Of a stretch of 64,000 nt of DNA, positions 54,352 to 64,000 are shown one piece after another. The stretch covers positions 62,349,865 to 62,413,864 of the forward strand of contig NC_134843.1 of assembly GCF_965363235.1 (NCBI RefSeq), read 5' to 3'. Numbering within the stretch: the stretch's first letter is position 1; each line of letters begins with the position of its first letter. This DNA comes from Mytilus galloprovincialis. Lineage: Eukaryota > Mollusca > Bivalvia > Mytilida > Mytilidae. The translations under genes were made by a program, and so were the position numbers. A model generated the notes under the pieces. The model was not told the DNA's origin. It ran no database searches and saw only the letters and a list, made by a program, of their open reading frames with translations.

Positions 54352-57219
54352 CTGTAAACAGATTTTCAGAGATTTAAAAATTGAATGTATATATATACAC
54401 ATAAACAAAAGCGCACATTCAATTCTGCAGAATACATAATTTTTATGTAATACTCAATCTCTAGTACATTTTATCCTGCAGTTATCTGTTTACTGTTCGT
54501 TTTAATGGTCACTATCATAGTCTATTGACATTATGGATTCTGTACGTACAAGTGCATAGTTTGTATTGGCTGCCAGACAAATCACCTCATTCTGTCAAAA
54601 GTTAAGTTAGATAAATGATATTTGATATACAGTTGTATACGCATTCAATTTGATGCATACCATATCCATGGAGATTTCCCCCTGTCCCTTTAGTCTGCAG
54701 TATGCAGTTGAATTTAGCATTATCAGATTTTTTTCAAAAGACATTATCTTGATAAACTGATGATATACTTCCAGCAATGGTTATTTATTTACATTTGCAT
54801 ATTTTAAATTTCACATTGTATGAATATTTTTATTTTTATTCATAATTTTCATTTTTCTATGAATACAGGACATTTTCGTCTCAATGTCTTTAGATGGAGT
54901 ATGACAGAAATGCATACTTTACATATATATGTTTAATCTTTATACGTACAAGGCATATTTTCGATGATTCGATGAGCCTTATAGTCTTGCGTGTGTTTGG
55001 TTGTTTTGTTAGATTGTTAAGTACAACAGTCAATTTAAAATTTCTGCATTTGTTCCCAAATATTTCTTAATGATTTCAACATGTTCAATAAGTATTATCT
55101 CTCGACATGCCGAGTATGATGTTGCCACTTATGTGAAATTCCATGCCTTGTTTGATTTTAGAGCTTTACCTTAACTTTACTTCTTGTTATATTTGAAATC
55201 ATGAAGTATTCAGTCGAGGTTGTTCCAATATATAATATGGAAATTAAGGATAACAAAATACGAATTATTTAAATTGCAAACGCTATTTTGTAAATATTTT
55301 TTCTTTAATGAACACGCATTGATTTATATTCTCTTTAACTTTTTTTGCCAACGCTACATTCATTATCTATTATAACTTACTACTATTTAATGGTGGATAT
55401 ACATCTACAGCAATCATAATATAGAAGAAAATCAAGCGTGGCACGGACAAAATAAATAAATACTCAAACGAAGTCTTACCTGCACATACTTCAGTGTTAC
55501 AAATTTTTGAGCTAGTCTCTTCACCATCACATGGCTTTCCGTTCAGTGAAGGAGCAGGATCATTACAAATTCGACTTCTGTTTTGCAATCCTGTTCCACA
55601 TGTTACTGAGCATGGTTCAAAAATTCCCCATGGTCCCCAGTTTCCATCGACTGGAGAAAAAAAATGAATGTTTAAGATGTCTAAGAAATTTGGTTTAAAT
55701 TTGCTTCTTCAAAAAATCGTCATACCAAACATTTCTTGCTGATTTCAATAAGTGTTTTCTTTCGATATGACTGATATGTTACATTTCAAGTCAGAAACTG
55801 TTCGGTCGAAGTCGATCCATATGTATTATGGAAAGTATGCATGGAACAAATACAAACTTGTTTTGTAAATTATGAATACTTAAACAGACATGCATTGATT
55901 TGTCTTGGCTTGAACAATTTTTCCAAACGGTGTATACCTTTTTTTTAATATATAAAATACTAATATCTGAATAAGGGATACTCTTCTCGGTCAATTATAA
56001 TAGAAAGAATTAAATCAAACATGCGACGGAATAAATAAAGCAAAACTTAAAAGTAGTCTTACCTGCTGGACATGCAATCGTGAAACAAGAACTTTGCACA
56101 AGTTGCTTACCAAAACCAATTGTACCATAACAGGATGAACTAAGACAATTTCGTGTTCTTGTTTTTATTCCATTTCCACAAGTTACTGAGCATGTCCAAG
56201 GAGTCCATTGTGACCAAGTATCTCCATTGACTAAGGTTAAAATTAAAAATAATTTTTAATTTATTAGATAATTAGGAATTTTGATTCAGATTTGCTACTT
56301 GTCCAACAATTTATTTGACCAGATTGCAATAAGTGATTTAACTTGAGTATGATGTTGACAGCCATAAGAAATGCCTTGCTGTATTTAATTTCAGACCCTA
56401 AATATAGGCAACAGTAGTATACCGCTGTTCGAAACTCATAAATCGATAGAAAAAAAAATCAGGGTTACAAACTAAAACTGAGGGAAACGCATCAAATACA
56501 AGAGGAGAACAACTACACAACAGAAACACAACATTAAAATGTAACACACACAGAAACGATCTAAACATTTGACAAAATCCGATGCGAATAACACTTATAA
56601 CATCAAAATTAAATACATGAATTTGGGATAGAAAAGTGCCGTGACATGTCTTAACCTCATCACTCGTTACGTTACAAATCAGGTACTACTCGGAATTGGT
56701 TGTAACCATATGTAATGTTTAAAGTTAACATTATAGTTACTACTCATCTATAAAACTGCAAATTCTATTTTGTAACTAATCTATTCTTAAACACACACAC
56801 AGTGAATTGTCTTGACTTAAATCATTCTTGCCAACAGTAAACACATCGATTATCATAATCAGATGCTGGGATATGCTTTATATAAATTTTAATATTAAAA
56901 AAACCAGCACGGAATAAATAAAGCAAAACTTAATCGAATTCTTCATTGTATGTGTATATTATGCAAAAATATAAAAAAAAAATTATCTACGGATAGATTT
57001 TATTTTGCACATTATAATATTTCCATAATATATAATTAGTTAAGAATATAATTCCATTATTTTGTAGAAAAGAGTTTATTAAAGAGTTAGCAAAACTTCT
57101 CACTTGCAAGAACATAATTCAATTGAATTGACAACAATGTGTGAACAATAACAATAAGGTTATGTCTTACCTGTTTGAACAATCAAGAACATACAATACA
57201 TCAGAGTTTCCTGGTGCAT
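53990..57219 (-). CDS. Secreted protein with two TSP1 repeats and a C1q domain, 4 exons, 249 aa
   Basis: Exons on the minus strand are 57219-57171, 56230-56063, 55650-55480 and 54351-53990 (49+168+171+362 = 750 bases). All introns are phase 1 with GT/AG borders, and the frame is open to TGA. Residues 1-16 and the first residues after the splice form a short signal peptide (LMYCMFLIVQT). TSP1 repeats lie at about 17-72 and 73-129, and a C1q head at about 130-249. There is no collagen stretch between them, unlike classical C1q or adiponectin. C1q-domain proteins are hugely expanded in bivalves and act as soluble recognition molecules. TSP1 repeats bind matrix, glycosaminoglycans or complement factors such as properdin partners. 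A soluble opsonin-like role is inferred. A TATA box and a poly(A) signal bracket the gene. Confidence 0.85.
54352..55479 (-). other. Intron 3 of the TSP1-C1q gene
   Basis: Nothing recognised inside. Confidence 0.5.
55480..55650 (-). CDS. TSP1-C1q gene exon 3: second TSP1 repeat
   Basis: Acceptor TTTCTCCAG, donor G|GTAAGA. Contains DGNWGPWGIFEPCSVTCGTG, NRSRICNDP, KPCDGEE and SSKICNTEVC: six cysteines, a WxxW C-mannosylation motif and CSVTCG for O-fucose. Confidence 0.9.
55651..56062 (-). other. Intron 2 of the TSP1-C1q gene
   Basis: Nothing recognised inside. Confidence 0.5.
56063..56230 (-). CDS. TSP1-C1q gene exon 2: first TSP1 repeat
   Basis: Acceptor TTAACCTTAG, donor G|GTAAGA. Contains GDTWSQWTPWTCSVTCGNG, TRTRNCLSSSCYG and QSSCFTIACPA: six cysteines and the full WxxWxxW set. 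Confidence 0.9.
56231..57170 (-). other. Intron 1 of the TSP1-C1q gene
   Basis: Nothing recognised beyond AT-rich sequence. Confidence 0.5.
57171..57219 (-). CDS. TSP1-C1q gene exon 1: signal peptide
   Basis: ATG at 57219-57217, donor G|GTAAGA. Encodes MHQETLMYCMFLIVQT. The in-frame ATG two codons before YCM could also start translation. Confidence 0.7.
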
Positions 57220-57294
57220 GTTGCTTTTTTCTGTTCGACGTGTATGTTAAAACTTACTTTAACGAATAATGTAAGGTGGTGATTTACAATGTTG

Positions 57295-57302
57295 TTTATA
57301 AA
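57295..57302 (-). promoter_or_regulatory. TATA box of the TSP1-C1q gene
   Basis: The minus strand reads CTTTATAAACAAC about 80 bases before the ATG. Confidence 0.5.
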
Positions 57303-57661
57303 GTCAATTTGTTTTATAGTCACTGAGGACGCGTATGACTAGTATGTTTAAAAGGTATAAAATCAATAGAATATTTTAACAGATGTACATGTATTTGGAC
57401 ACAATAACTTTATGGATATATTTCTAAACTTTATAACTGTTATTCATTTCACTTTTAATTTTTAATGAATTAAAAACGCATTAATTGAACCTTATCTTAC
57501 CTTCTGTACATTTCTTTATTCCTAAATTTACTTTTTTAGAATACATTTTGTCTACACAGATGTGGTATGCATACAAATTCAAGAATAAAAACCAAAACTA
57601 TGTATATTTTTTTCAAATATAAGAGTTTTTATTATTCTAAAACAGACAATGTAAAAAGAGA

Positions 57662-57735
57662 ATAGTGACTATTTCTTCTGTGACTTTTCGTCTGTGACTT
57701 TTTGTCTGTGACTTTTTGTCTGTGATTTCTTGTTC
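57662..57735. repeat. Minisatellite, 16-bp unit, about 4 copies
   Basis: Repeats of TCTGTGACTTTTTGTC with decay at the edges; about 440 bases upstream of the TSP1-C1q start. Confidence 0.85.
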
Positions 57736-58194
57736 CGTGACAAACAGGTAACAGACAATAATTTATCTATCTTTTTTTTGCGTATATTTGAGAGCGAATA
57801 TTGGTATTTGACTATGCAAGTTAAAGTAAAATTAAAATGTTAAAATGACAACCTAAGGCCGACGTAATTTCAACTTCATTTTTTATTCTCTAGACTCTAG
57901 CCATCAACATAAAAATCTATTGAAAAAAGTGCCTTAGAAAATTGCCAAATAAATCTCTCAACGAGATTGTGACTTGAAAGACGCACATTAACATATAGCT
58001 GAGTATTTGTCCTCAAATTTTCATATTTTATTCAAGTGTTCTGTTATATAATTCAAGCTGGCGAAACGTTACCATAACCATGCTTTACCTGAATAAGAAG
58101 AGGAATACCAGTAGCATGTGTTGAAAATAAAATTGAAAGCGATGTATATTAAGTAAAAACATTTATACATATAGAGTTAAGTATTTGACAATTA
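57736..58194. other. Intergenic stretch, nothing recognised
   Basis: No exon or element end seen. Confidence 0.35.
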
Positions 58195-58850
58195 GGGTCG
58201 GTTGAAAACAAAACTTTACGAAAAAAGAGATAATTGCAGCTTTCCAATTGTGAACTTGCCATTTCTAAGTAGCAAAATTCCAGCAGCACCTGCATACGGG
58301 GTATATATCTCCCAATTGATACAATATTCCCGTGATTGCATTTCCTATCATGATTTTCTTGATTGAGAGTTATTGCTCACAAGGAAGCTATTAAACCAAG
58401 AGTTCCAAATGGTGAAGTTGAAATCATCCCTTCGTAAATTTTGCGAACGCCATCACGAGTTGGTTGACCGTTATAGAATAACCGTTTCACAAATGATATC
58501 GCATATGTTCCTTACGTCGTTACTTCAATCCCCTTCCCTTTCATGAATGTGACCTACCGAATTAGACTATTTACATGATTTGTTATCGCATAAGCAACAC
58601 GACGAGTGCCACATGTGGAGCAGGATCTGCTTACCCTTCTGGAGCACCTGAGATCACCCCAGGTGGGGTTCGTGTTGTTTATTCTTTAGTTTACTTTGTT
58701 GTGTCATGTGTACTATTGTTTGTCTGTTTGTCTTTTTCATTTTTAGCCATGACGTTGTCAGTTTATTTTCGATTTATGAGGTTGACTGTCCCTTTGGTAT
58801 CTTTTATTGTTGTGGCAACGGTTTTTAATTTCTTGTTACATGTGAAGTGC
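58195..58850 (+). mobile_element. Reverse-transcriptase element copy 3, 5'-truncated
   Basis: The plus strand carries FPIVNLPFLSSKIPAAPAYG, then a TGA at 58364-58366 inside DFLD, then QEFQMVKLKSSLRKFCERHH and the complete tail (GGAGCACCTGAGATCACCCC, GGTGGGGTTCGTGTTGTTTA). The 93-codon frame at 58575 is part of this tail, not a gene. Confidence 0.7.
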
Positions 58851-59450
58851 ATGTGAAGTATGCATGCAATGACCGTATCAAAACATCTGAAGTGATAATG
58901 ATTTTTTGTGTTATATTGAATGACCATAATGCATAAAGTATCAATGATCTACTAGACACATGTATAGTTAATAGTAAAATAACAAAATACCGAACTTGCA
59001 GGAAAATTCAAAATTATTCTCAGTCACTCAAACCATCATTTTTTTTTGTGTTGGATATAGTGTAGCTAGAGTAAAGAGTCCAGTCAGCAAACTATGAAAT
59101 TTGATGACGTCAATTAGTCTTCATCACATATACATGAGAAACATTCAAATAACAAAATTTATAAAAGTTTTATGTGCCTTTTCAATACCACACCATATAC
59201 ATTTTCCTAATAGAAAAAAAAACACTAGGCACTCTGTACTTTTCAACATAATTAATATTCAACGTTATTATTCATAAAAGTTTTTCAGAACAACCTCCAA
59301 TGTATGTAATTCATTCTATGTTATTTCCGGGACAAAACTGACTTTACAGGTACTTTTAAAAGTTCAAATCCTGAACAGCTGCTTAATACATAACAGTTGA
59401 GTCATTGGAAACCAAATTGCATCTTATTATTTGTTTAAGTATAGGTATTT
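58851..59450. other. Intergenic stretch, nothing recognised
   Basis: AT-rich DNA. Confidence 0.35.
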
Positions 59451-59454
59451 GAAA

Positions 59455-60045
59455 TCAAGTTTGGGTCATGGGATCATCTATTGTATTTTGGGCGGCCAGA
59501 AGCATTAAGAGAAGACCAGGGGGTCAAAACCTCGGATTACATCAAAAGGTTATAATTTTCATTGGTATGGCCAGCGACGGATGGAATGGAAAAATTTGTT
59601 ACCTCTAGTTGGGGAAAATCTTAGATGTTATCTACCTCCACAAATTTTGATCATACATTTGGGTTCTGACGATTTGGGTTTAATCAAAGAAAAGAGGATA
59701 TTGAGCAGATAAGGTTGGACATTATGCGATTACATGTGTTATTGCTAAATCTCTCATTGGTATGGAGCGAAATTTTGACTCGTAGATACTAGCACTTGGC
59801 GAGAAAATCAGGTGGCTATCAATTTGACCCGGAAACGAGTTAATGCAGCTATTCGTAATATATCCAAAGAAGAATTAAATCATGGCCTTGTAATTTGCCA
59901 TCCAAATATAAAAGCCCAAGAAAGAGATTTGTTCAGGCATGACTTAGTGCACTTGTCAGATGTAGGTAATGATGTTTTCTGAAATAATGTTCAGGAAGCG
60001 TTAGAGTCGTTTGCAAGTTCTGACCATCGAGTATTTCCTAATTGA
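59455..60045 (+). pseudogene. Decayed SGNH hydrolase-like ORF of a second Ngaro-type element
   Basis: Pieces in changing frames: VWVMGSSIVFWAARSIKRRP and GGQNLGLHQK (block I and after), then ILIIHLGSDDLGLI (block III, GSDD for GGND). The end reads FRHDLVHLSDVGNDVF (block V) and QEALESF. These parallel 1064-1675 in order, with frameshifts and stops. The recombinase ORF is missing upstream. Confidence 0.65.
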
Positions 60046-60650
60046 TGAGTTAATTGTATTTTAGTACGGATAGTAAACTCTTTTCGTTGGGGGATTAGAG
60101 TGTAAAGACCTTCTCATTTGGCGGGATCTGGCAAGATGACAGGTGGGTCATGACCCTATAATTCTACGTTAGACCATATGTTAAAACATTCTTCTGTGGT
60201 ACCACAGGAAAGTTGTGGTTTTTTTCATAAATGGCTTGCTTTTGTTTACCAGAGCGGCCGGTTTTGAATGTTATCCTCCGAGTACCGAGGAAGCGTTATT
60301 CACGTTATAGCCTTGCGTCAGTGTGTGGTCGTGCTCCTAGTTTACTATTATTTATTTACCAGAAGAACACCTTCTTTCAAATATTAAAAACGCCGGCGGT
60401 TTGTATCGTCTTGCCAGACCTCGTTTACTGTTTTTCCCCTGCGTCCGATTTTATTCCACTTAAGATTTCTTGAATAATTTAGTTTTAAGGAGCTGCGGAA
60501 TGATCGCCTTTGAGACAACTCAATTGTACAAACAAAGTTGGTATTAGTATCTAAGGGAAACCGTGCAACCTTCAACAATGAGCAAAACATTTACCATATG
60601 CGGCCGGTTTTATTCCACACATTATTTCTTGAATTATTTTAATCTTTAAT
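60046..60650 (+). repeat. Possible 3' repeats of the second Ngaro-type element
   Basis: GCGTCCGATTTTATTCCACT at 60439 recurs as GCGGCCGGTTTTATTCCACA at 60601, both followed by a TTTCTTGAATwATTT stretch. A direct repeat after the hydrolase ORF would fit a B1/B2 pair. Confidence 0.4.
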
Positions 60651-61751
60651 TAATTTGCAAAATTTGTTTCCCTAATTACTCGTTTGTTTGTATACATAAT
60701 AAAACAGGGCATTCGTACACATTCCCCATTGTTTCTTTGTATGATTCTTTGAAATTTCTTATCTATATTTATAAATACTAGTTCCAAATACTTATATATT
60801 ACAAAGCGATCAAATTATTAAATGTGATATCATAAATGTAGATAGTTTAACCTGTAAGACTTCATTAAGGTTATAAAACGGCTTACTTAAAATTGCTGAA
60901 TTCTATGGCACGTAGTACAATGGCAACTTATTCTGTTTGCACTTGATAGTTCTTAGAAGATGCATATCTGCGCCAAAAATAGTATGTTAAATGATGTGTT
61001 TGTAAGTCTTGAATTATAGTCCTGTTTTTACTAGAACGGACATCGACTGTTCTGAGTGTCCTCGGGGATGCTTATGATAGTGAAAAATAGATAAGATCAG
61101 GTAAGTGTTATGAGCCAATCATGCTGATATACAATCAAATTAATTACAAAATAAATTACATAAACTGAAATGATTAGAATGATTAGAATAAAGACACGAA
61201 TAGACATTTACACAAAGTACACAAATTATAAAATTATTATAAACCATAATATTGACAAAACATTGATTTATTTTAGAAGCAACTATGACCTGGAGAAATT
61301 TATAATTTTTCCCTAGATCACTTCCTATGATATATGTCCAAATTATACAATATAAGATCTAGAATTTTATAATGATTGTTTTCCAATTTCAGATGAGAAT
61401 TAAAATTATCCTCAGTCCTCACGTCAGGAATATTTGGAATAAGTTACCTTTATTTTTCTCTTGATCTAAATAAGACTATATCTACCGCATTAATCTAACA
61501 ATATATTTCATTTCCATGTTATAATTCCAATTTAAACAGATAAATCATCTTCTTTATAGATCCCAAAATTTATGATGAATGTTTTCAAAATCACATTTAA
61601 AGCCATAGAAATATGTTGGTTGGAATCACACTATTTCACCTTCTAGCATTTCAGCTTTTAATTTTTTTACCCTTTTACATAACTGAATTCAATCTTATGA
61701 AAATTACATTTCCTTTTATGAGAACTTATTTTATGCACAAAAGTCCAATTA
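60651..61751. other. Intergenic stretch, nothing recognised
   Basis: AT-rich DNA. Confidence 0.35.
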
Positions 61752-61966
61752 TACTGTGAAATGATTTATTTTCGTGGGTATCAATTTTCGTTGATTGCTG
61801 AATACTTGCATATTCGTGGATATTTGATTTCGTGGTCTTGACGATCTCTATATACAAATCCTAATATTTAAAATGTGTCATTGATAAAACATTGGAATTT
61901 GTAGTTGACCTGTTCCCACGAAACCCACTAAAGCTGGTATCGAACGAATATAATGAATCTACAGTA
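61752..61966. mobile_element. MITE with TACTGT ends
   Basis: TACTGTGAAATGATTTATTT at the left and AATGAATCTACAGTA at the right. The interior has TTTCGTGGGTATCA against CCCACGAAA and a second TTTCGTGG. I recognise it as a repeat common in bivalves. Confidence 0.6.
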
Positions 61967-63439
61967 ATATATTTCAAAGAAAAATACTGCAAGGTATACT
62001 CCAAAGTTATTTCGAATACTTCATGTACACATTAATGTAAAAGCCCAACTTAAAATTTTGAATGTATTATTATTATTTACTTCATGAAAATCCATTCTTA
62101 ATAAAAACTAAGTTAATTCTACGAAGCAAAATTAATATAAAAAGACATCTGAGAAGTGAGTTCAAATACAATAAATCGAAAAGTGTATGCAAATTGATAC
62201 CATTAGATTTCAGTAATCCAAATTAAAATCTTGAAGGGACATGCACAACATATTAATCTGAAAATTGAAACTGAAAAGACATGAATAGCTATTTCTTGCT
62301 TCACTTACAACAGGACAATACTATGTATGAAAGTTAACATTTTAAAGAATCATTTATCATGACTGTAAAAACAGTTTTTATTTTCACACATATTAATATG
62401 CAATCATCAAAATCTTTTACTGATTTGAACTTTTTGGTAGGAATTAGATGAATCATCTTTATTGGTGATTTAAAACAATAAAAACCAAAAATATTTTCAA
62501 TCCAATACATTTTTAATAGAATAATCCAAAACTTCAGGAAAAATGCATGGTGTGATAGTTGGTAAGTTGAATAAAAAACTGTTCAGCTAGCATCTAGGAA
62601 GACTCAACTCTAACAATACCAGCAAGTCAAATTAAATTTCCCTATTGTATTATAAATTTTACATTCTGGTTTAACAATAGGTAAAGGTAAACAGCAACAC
62701 CAATAGTCAAGTTACAGTATAATTGCAATTTGTACGAAATATACTATAGTTAAACTAATTTACAATTATTCTAATCAACGTGTGGTTGAGTGTGGTTAGA
62801 TGAGTTTTCTAGCAAAGTTACTGATTGAATCATACTATAGAGATAAAACAATCATGCTGACTTAGTAACAACCATACTATATATACAAAGAACACAAATA
62901 TCTCAAATGAAATGTACCTTTTTTCAATGCACCAAGTAAAATGGAAAAATTTTGTAAAAGCCGTAATAATTGTTTTAGAAATTGAATGACATTTGTATTT
63001 CTTTGCAACATATAATGTAGGTAAATATATAGTAGACCTTGTACTGATTCATTTATTCATTTGGCAATTCAACCTTTTTGGGCCCATTCTTCCTAAAAAT
63101 CAATATTTGTGTGATTGTCGTTGATATCAACAAATAATTAGCTTGGTTTAATGGTCACAACCTTTATCCGCTACCTGGATGATTCGAAACATACTCACAA
63201 TTGTTAGAGAATTTGAGAATTATGTGAAATGTGGAAGACATAAGAGTTTTAGATTTTCAACAATCATGAAAGAAAATTAATCTTCAGAGAAACAGATTGT
63301 TACAAAGTGACTCTTGCTGATTTGTTTGTTTGTTTGTAAAGTCAAAATTGATGAATAGGACAAAATACATCCGCTACTACATGTACTGATCACCATATGC
63401 GTGTCTTTCAAATATCACACTTCCTGAAAATAACAATTG
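61967..63439. other. Intergenic stretch, nothing recognised
   Basis: AT-rich DNA without supported features. Confidence 0.35.
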
Positions 63440-63545
63440 ATGGCCGTACGGTGACCTATAATTGTTTATGTCTGTGTCATTTTGGTCTGTTGTGGACAGA
63501 TGTCTCATTGGCAATCATACCACATCTTCTTTTTTTTATATATGC
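63440..63545 (+). repeat. Family A repeat, 3' half
   Basis: GATGGCCGTACGGTGACCTA, TTTTGGTCTGTTGTGGACAG, GCAATCATACCACATCTTCT. Confidence 0.7.
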
Positions 63546-64000
63546 ATACATAAATTTATCATTTAAATTTTAAACACTGGTTGATGTGTTTCATTTTTAA
63601 CGTTCGGATTGAGCACTTAGGTAATAATACTGAAATTAGTGTCTGGTGTGAATCAGCATAAAATGAAATACATAGTTTCTATAAATACAAATATGTTTTT
63701 GAAAAGTTTGAAATACACTTAAAGTGTCATCGTAAAGTTAAATACTGATTTTCTTACCATGCACTTTAAACAAGTGTTTGCAAATCTTTACAATAAATGT
63801 ACATCTCTTTGTTTATATATAAATGGTCTTTGTTTATATGAAAGGTCTTTGTTTATGTATAACAATAGAAGGAAATATCTTTAAACCTCCAGCTAAAGCA
63901 CACTTGTTTCCTTTTCTACTTAGAATAGTATTGAAAGTATAGATATCAAACAGATAAACAATTTGAGTTCATCTACGACTTCTTACTTAACAAACGGCTG
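63546..64000. other. Window end, nothing recognised
   Basis: Short direct repeats of GGTCTTTGTTTATAT near 63800-63860; no gene seen. Confidence 0.35.

Noticed and set aside
58575-58856. Membrane-protein-like open frame (two hydrophobic stretches)
   Set aside because: Lies wholly in the non-coding 3' tail of the reverse-transcriptase element; the same tail occurs at 14745 and 46525.

Overview
This is an AT-rich animal genome window. It has short exons with GT/AG borders, long introns and very dense interspersed repeats. The repeat spectrum (several MITE families, tRNA-derived SINE, tyrosine-recombinase retroelement, Penelope-like reverse-transcriptase scraps, and two dispersed families that I recognise from Mytilus sequences) points to a marine bivalve, most likely a mussel. 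That assignment is from memory of the repeats and was not searched.

Three spliced host genes can be rebuilt, and all read in frame across every junction. (1) Minus strand, 12213 to 5710: three exons encoding a 245-residue secreted protein with a signal peptide, a PAN/apple-like cysteine module and a C-type lectin domain. (2) Plus strand, 13934 to 41653: sixteen exons encoding an 869-residue single-pass receptor. It has a signal peptide, an FN3-like module, an Ig-like module without the usual cysteines, a normal Ig domain, four tandem Ig domains with an extra CxxxCxxxC cluster, a membrane helix, and a cytoplasmic tail of three repeated two-exon cassettes. Each cassette carries one tyrosine at the same position, and the last exon adds two YxxM motifs. 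(3) Minus strand, 57219 to 53990: four exons encoding a 249-residue secreted protein with two thrombospondin type 1 repeats and a C1q domain. All junctions between ectodomain modules are phase 1, so the modules are exon-shuffling units. Together they look like a neighbourhood of innate-recognition genes.

Region by region: 1-2898 is the 3' half of a Ngaro/DIRS-type retrotransposon (RNase H tail, intact tyrosine recombinase, SGNH hydrolase-like ORF, split direct repeats). 2900-5700 is repeats. 5710-12213 is the lectin gene with MITEs in its introns. 13934-41653 is the receptor gene, whose introns hold reverse-transcriptase fragments, foldbacks, a nested MITE and a SINE. 41900-53900 is gene-poor repeat-rich DNA. 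53942-57302 is the TSP1-C1q gene with a TATA box and a poly(A) signal. 58195-60650 holds another reverse-transcriptase copy and a decayed second SGNH/Ngaro element. 60660-64000 is mostly unannotated AT-rich DNA with one MITE and one dispersed repeat.

The most interesting object is the receptor. Its repeated tyrosine cassettes, terminal double YxxM exon and a possible frame-switching cassette exon suggest a bivalve receptor with CD28/ITAM-like signalling logic. No tRNA or rRNA gene and no CRISPR array was seen.
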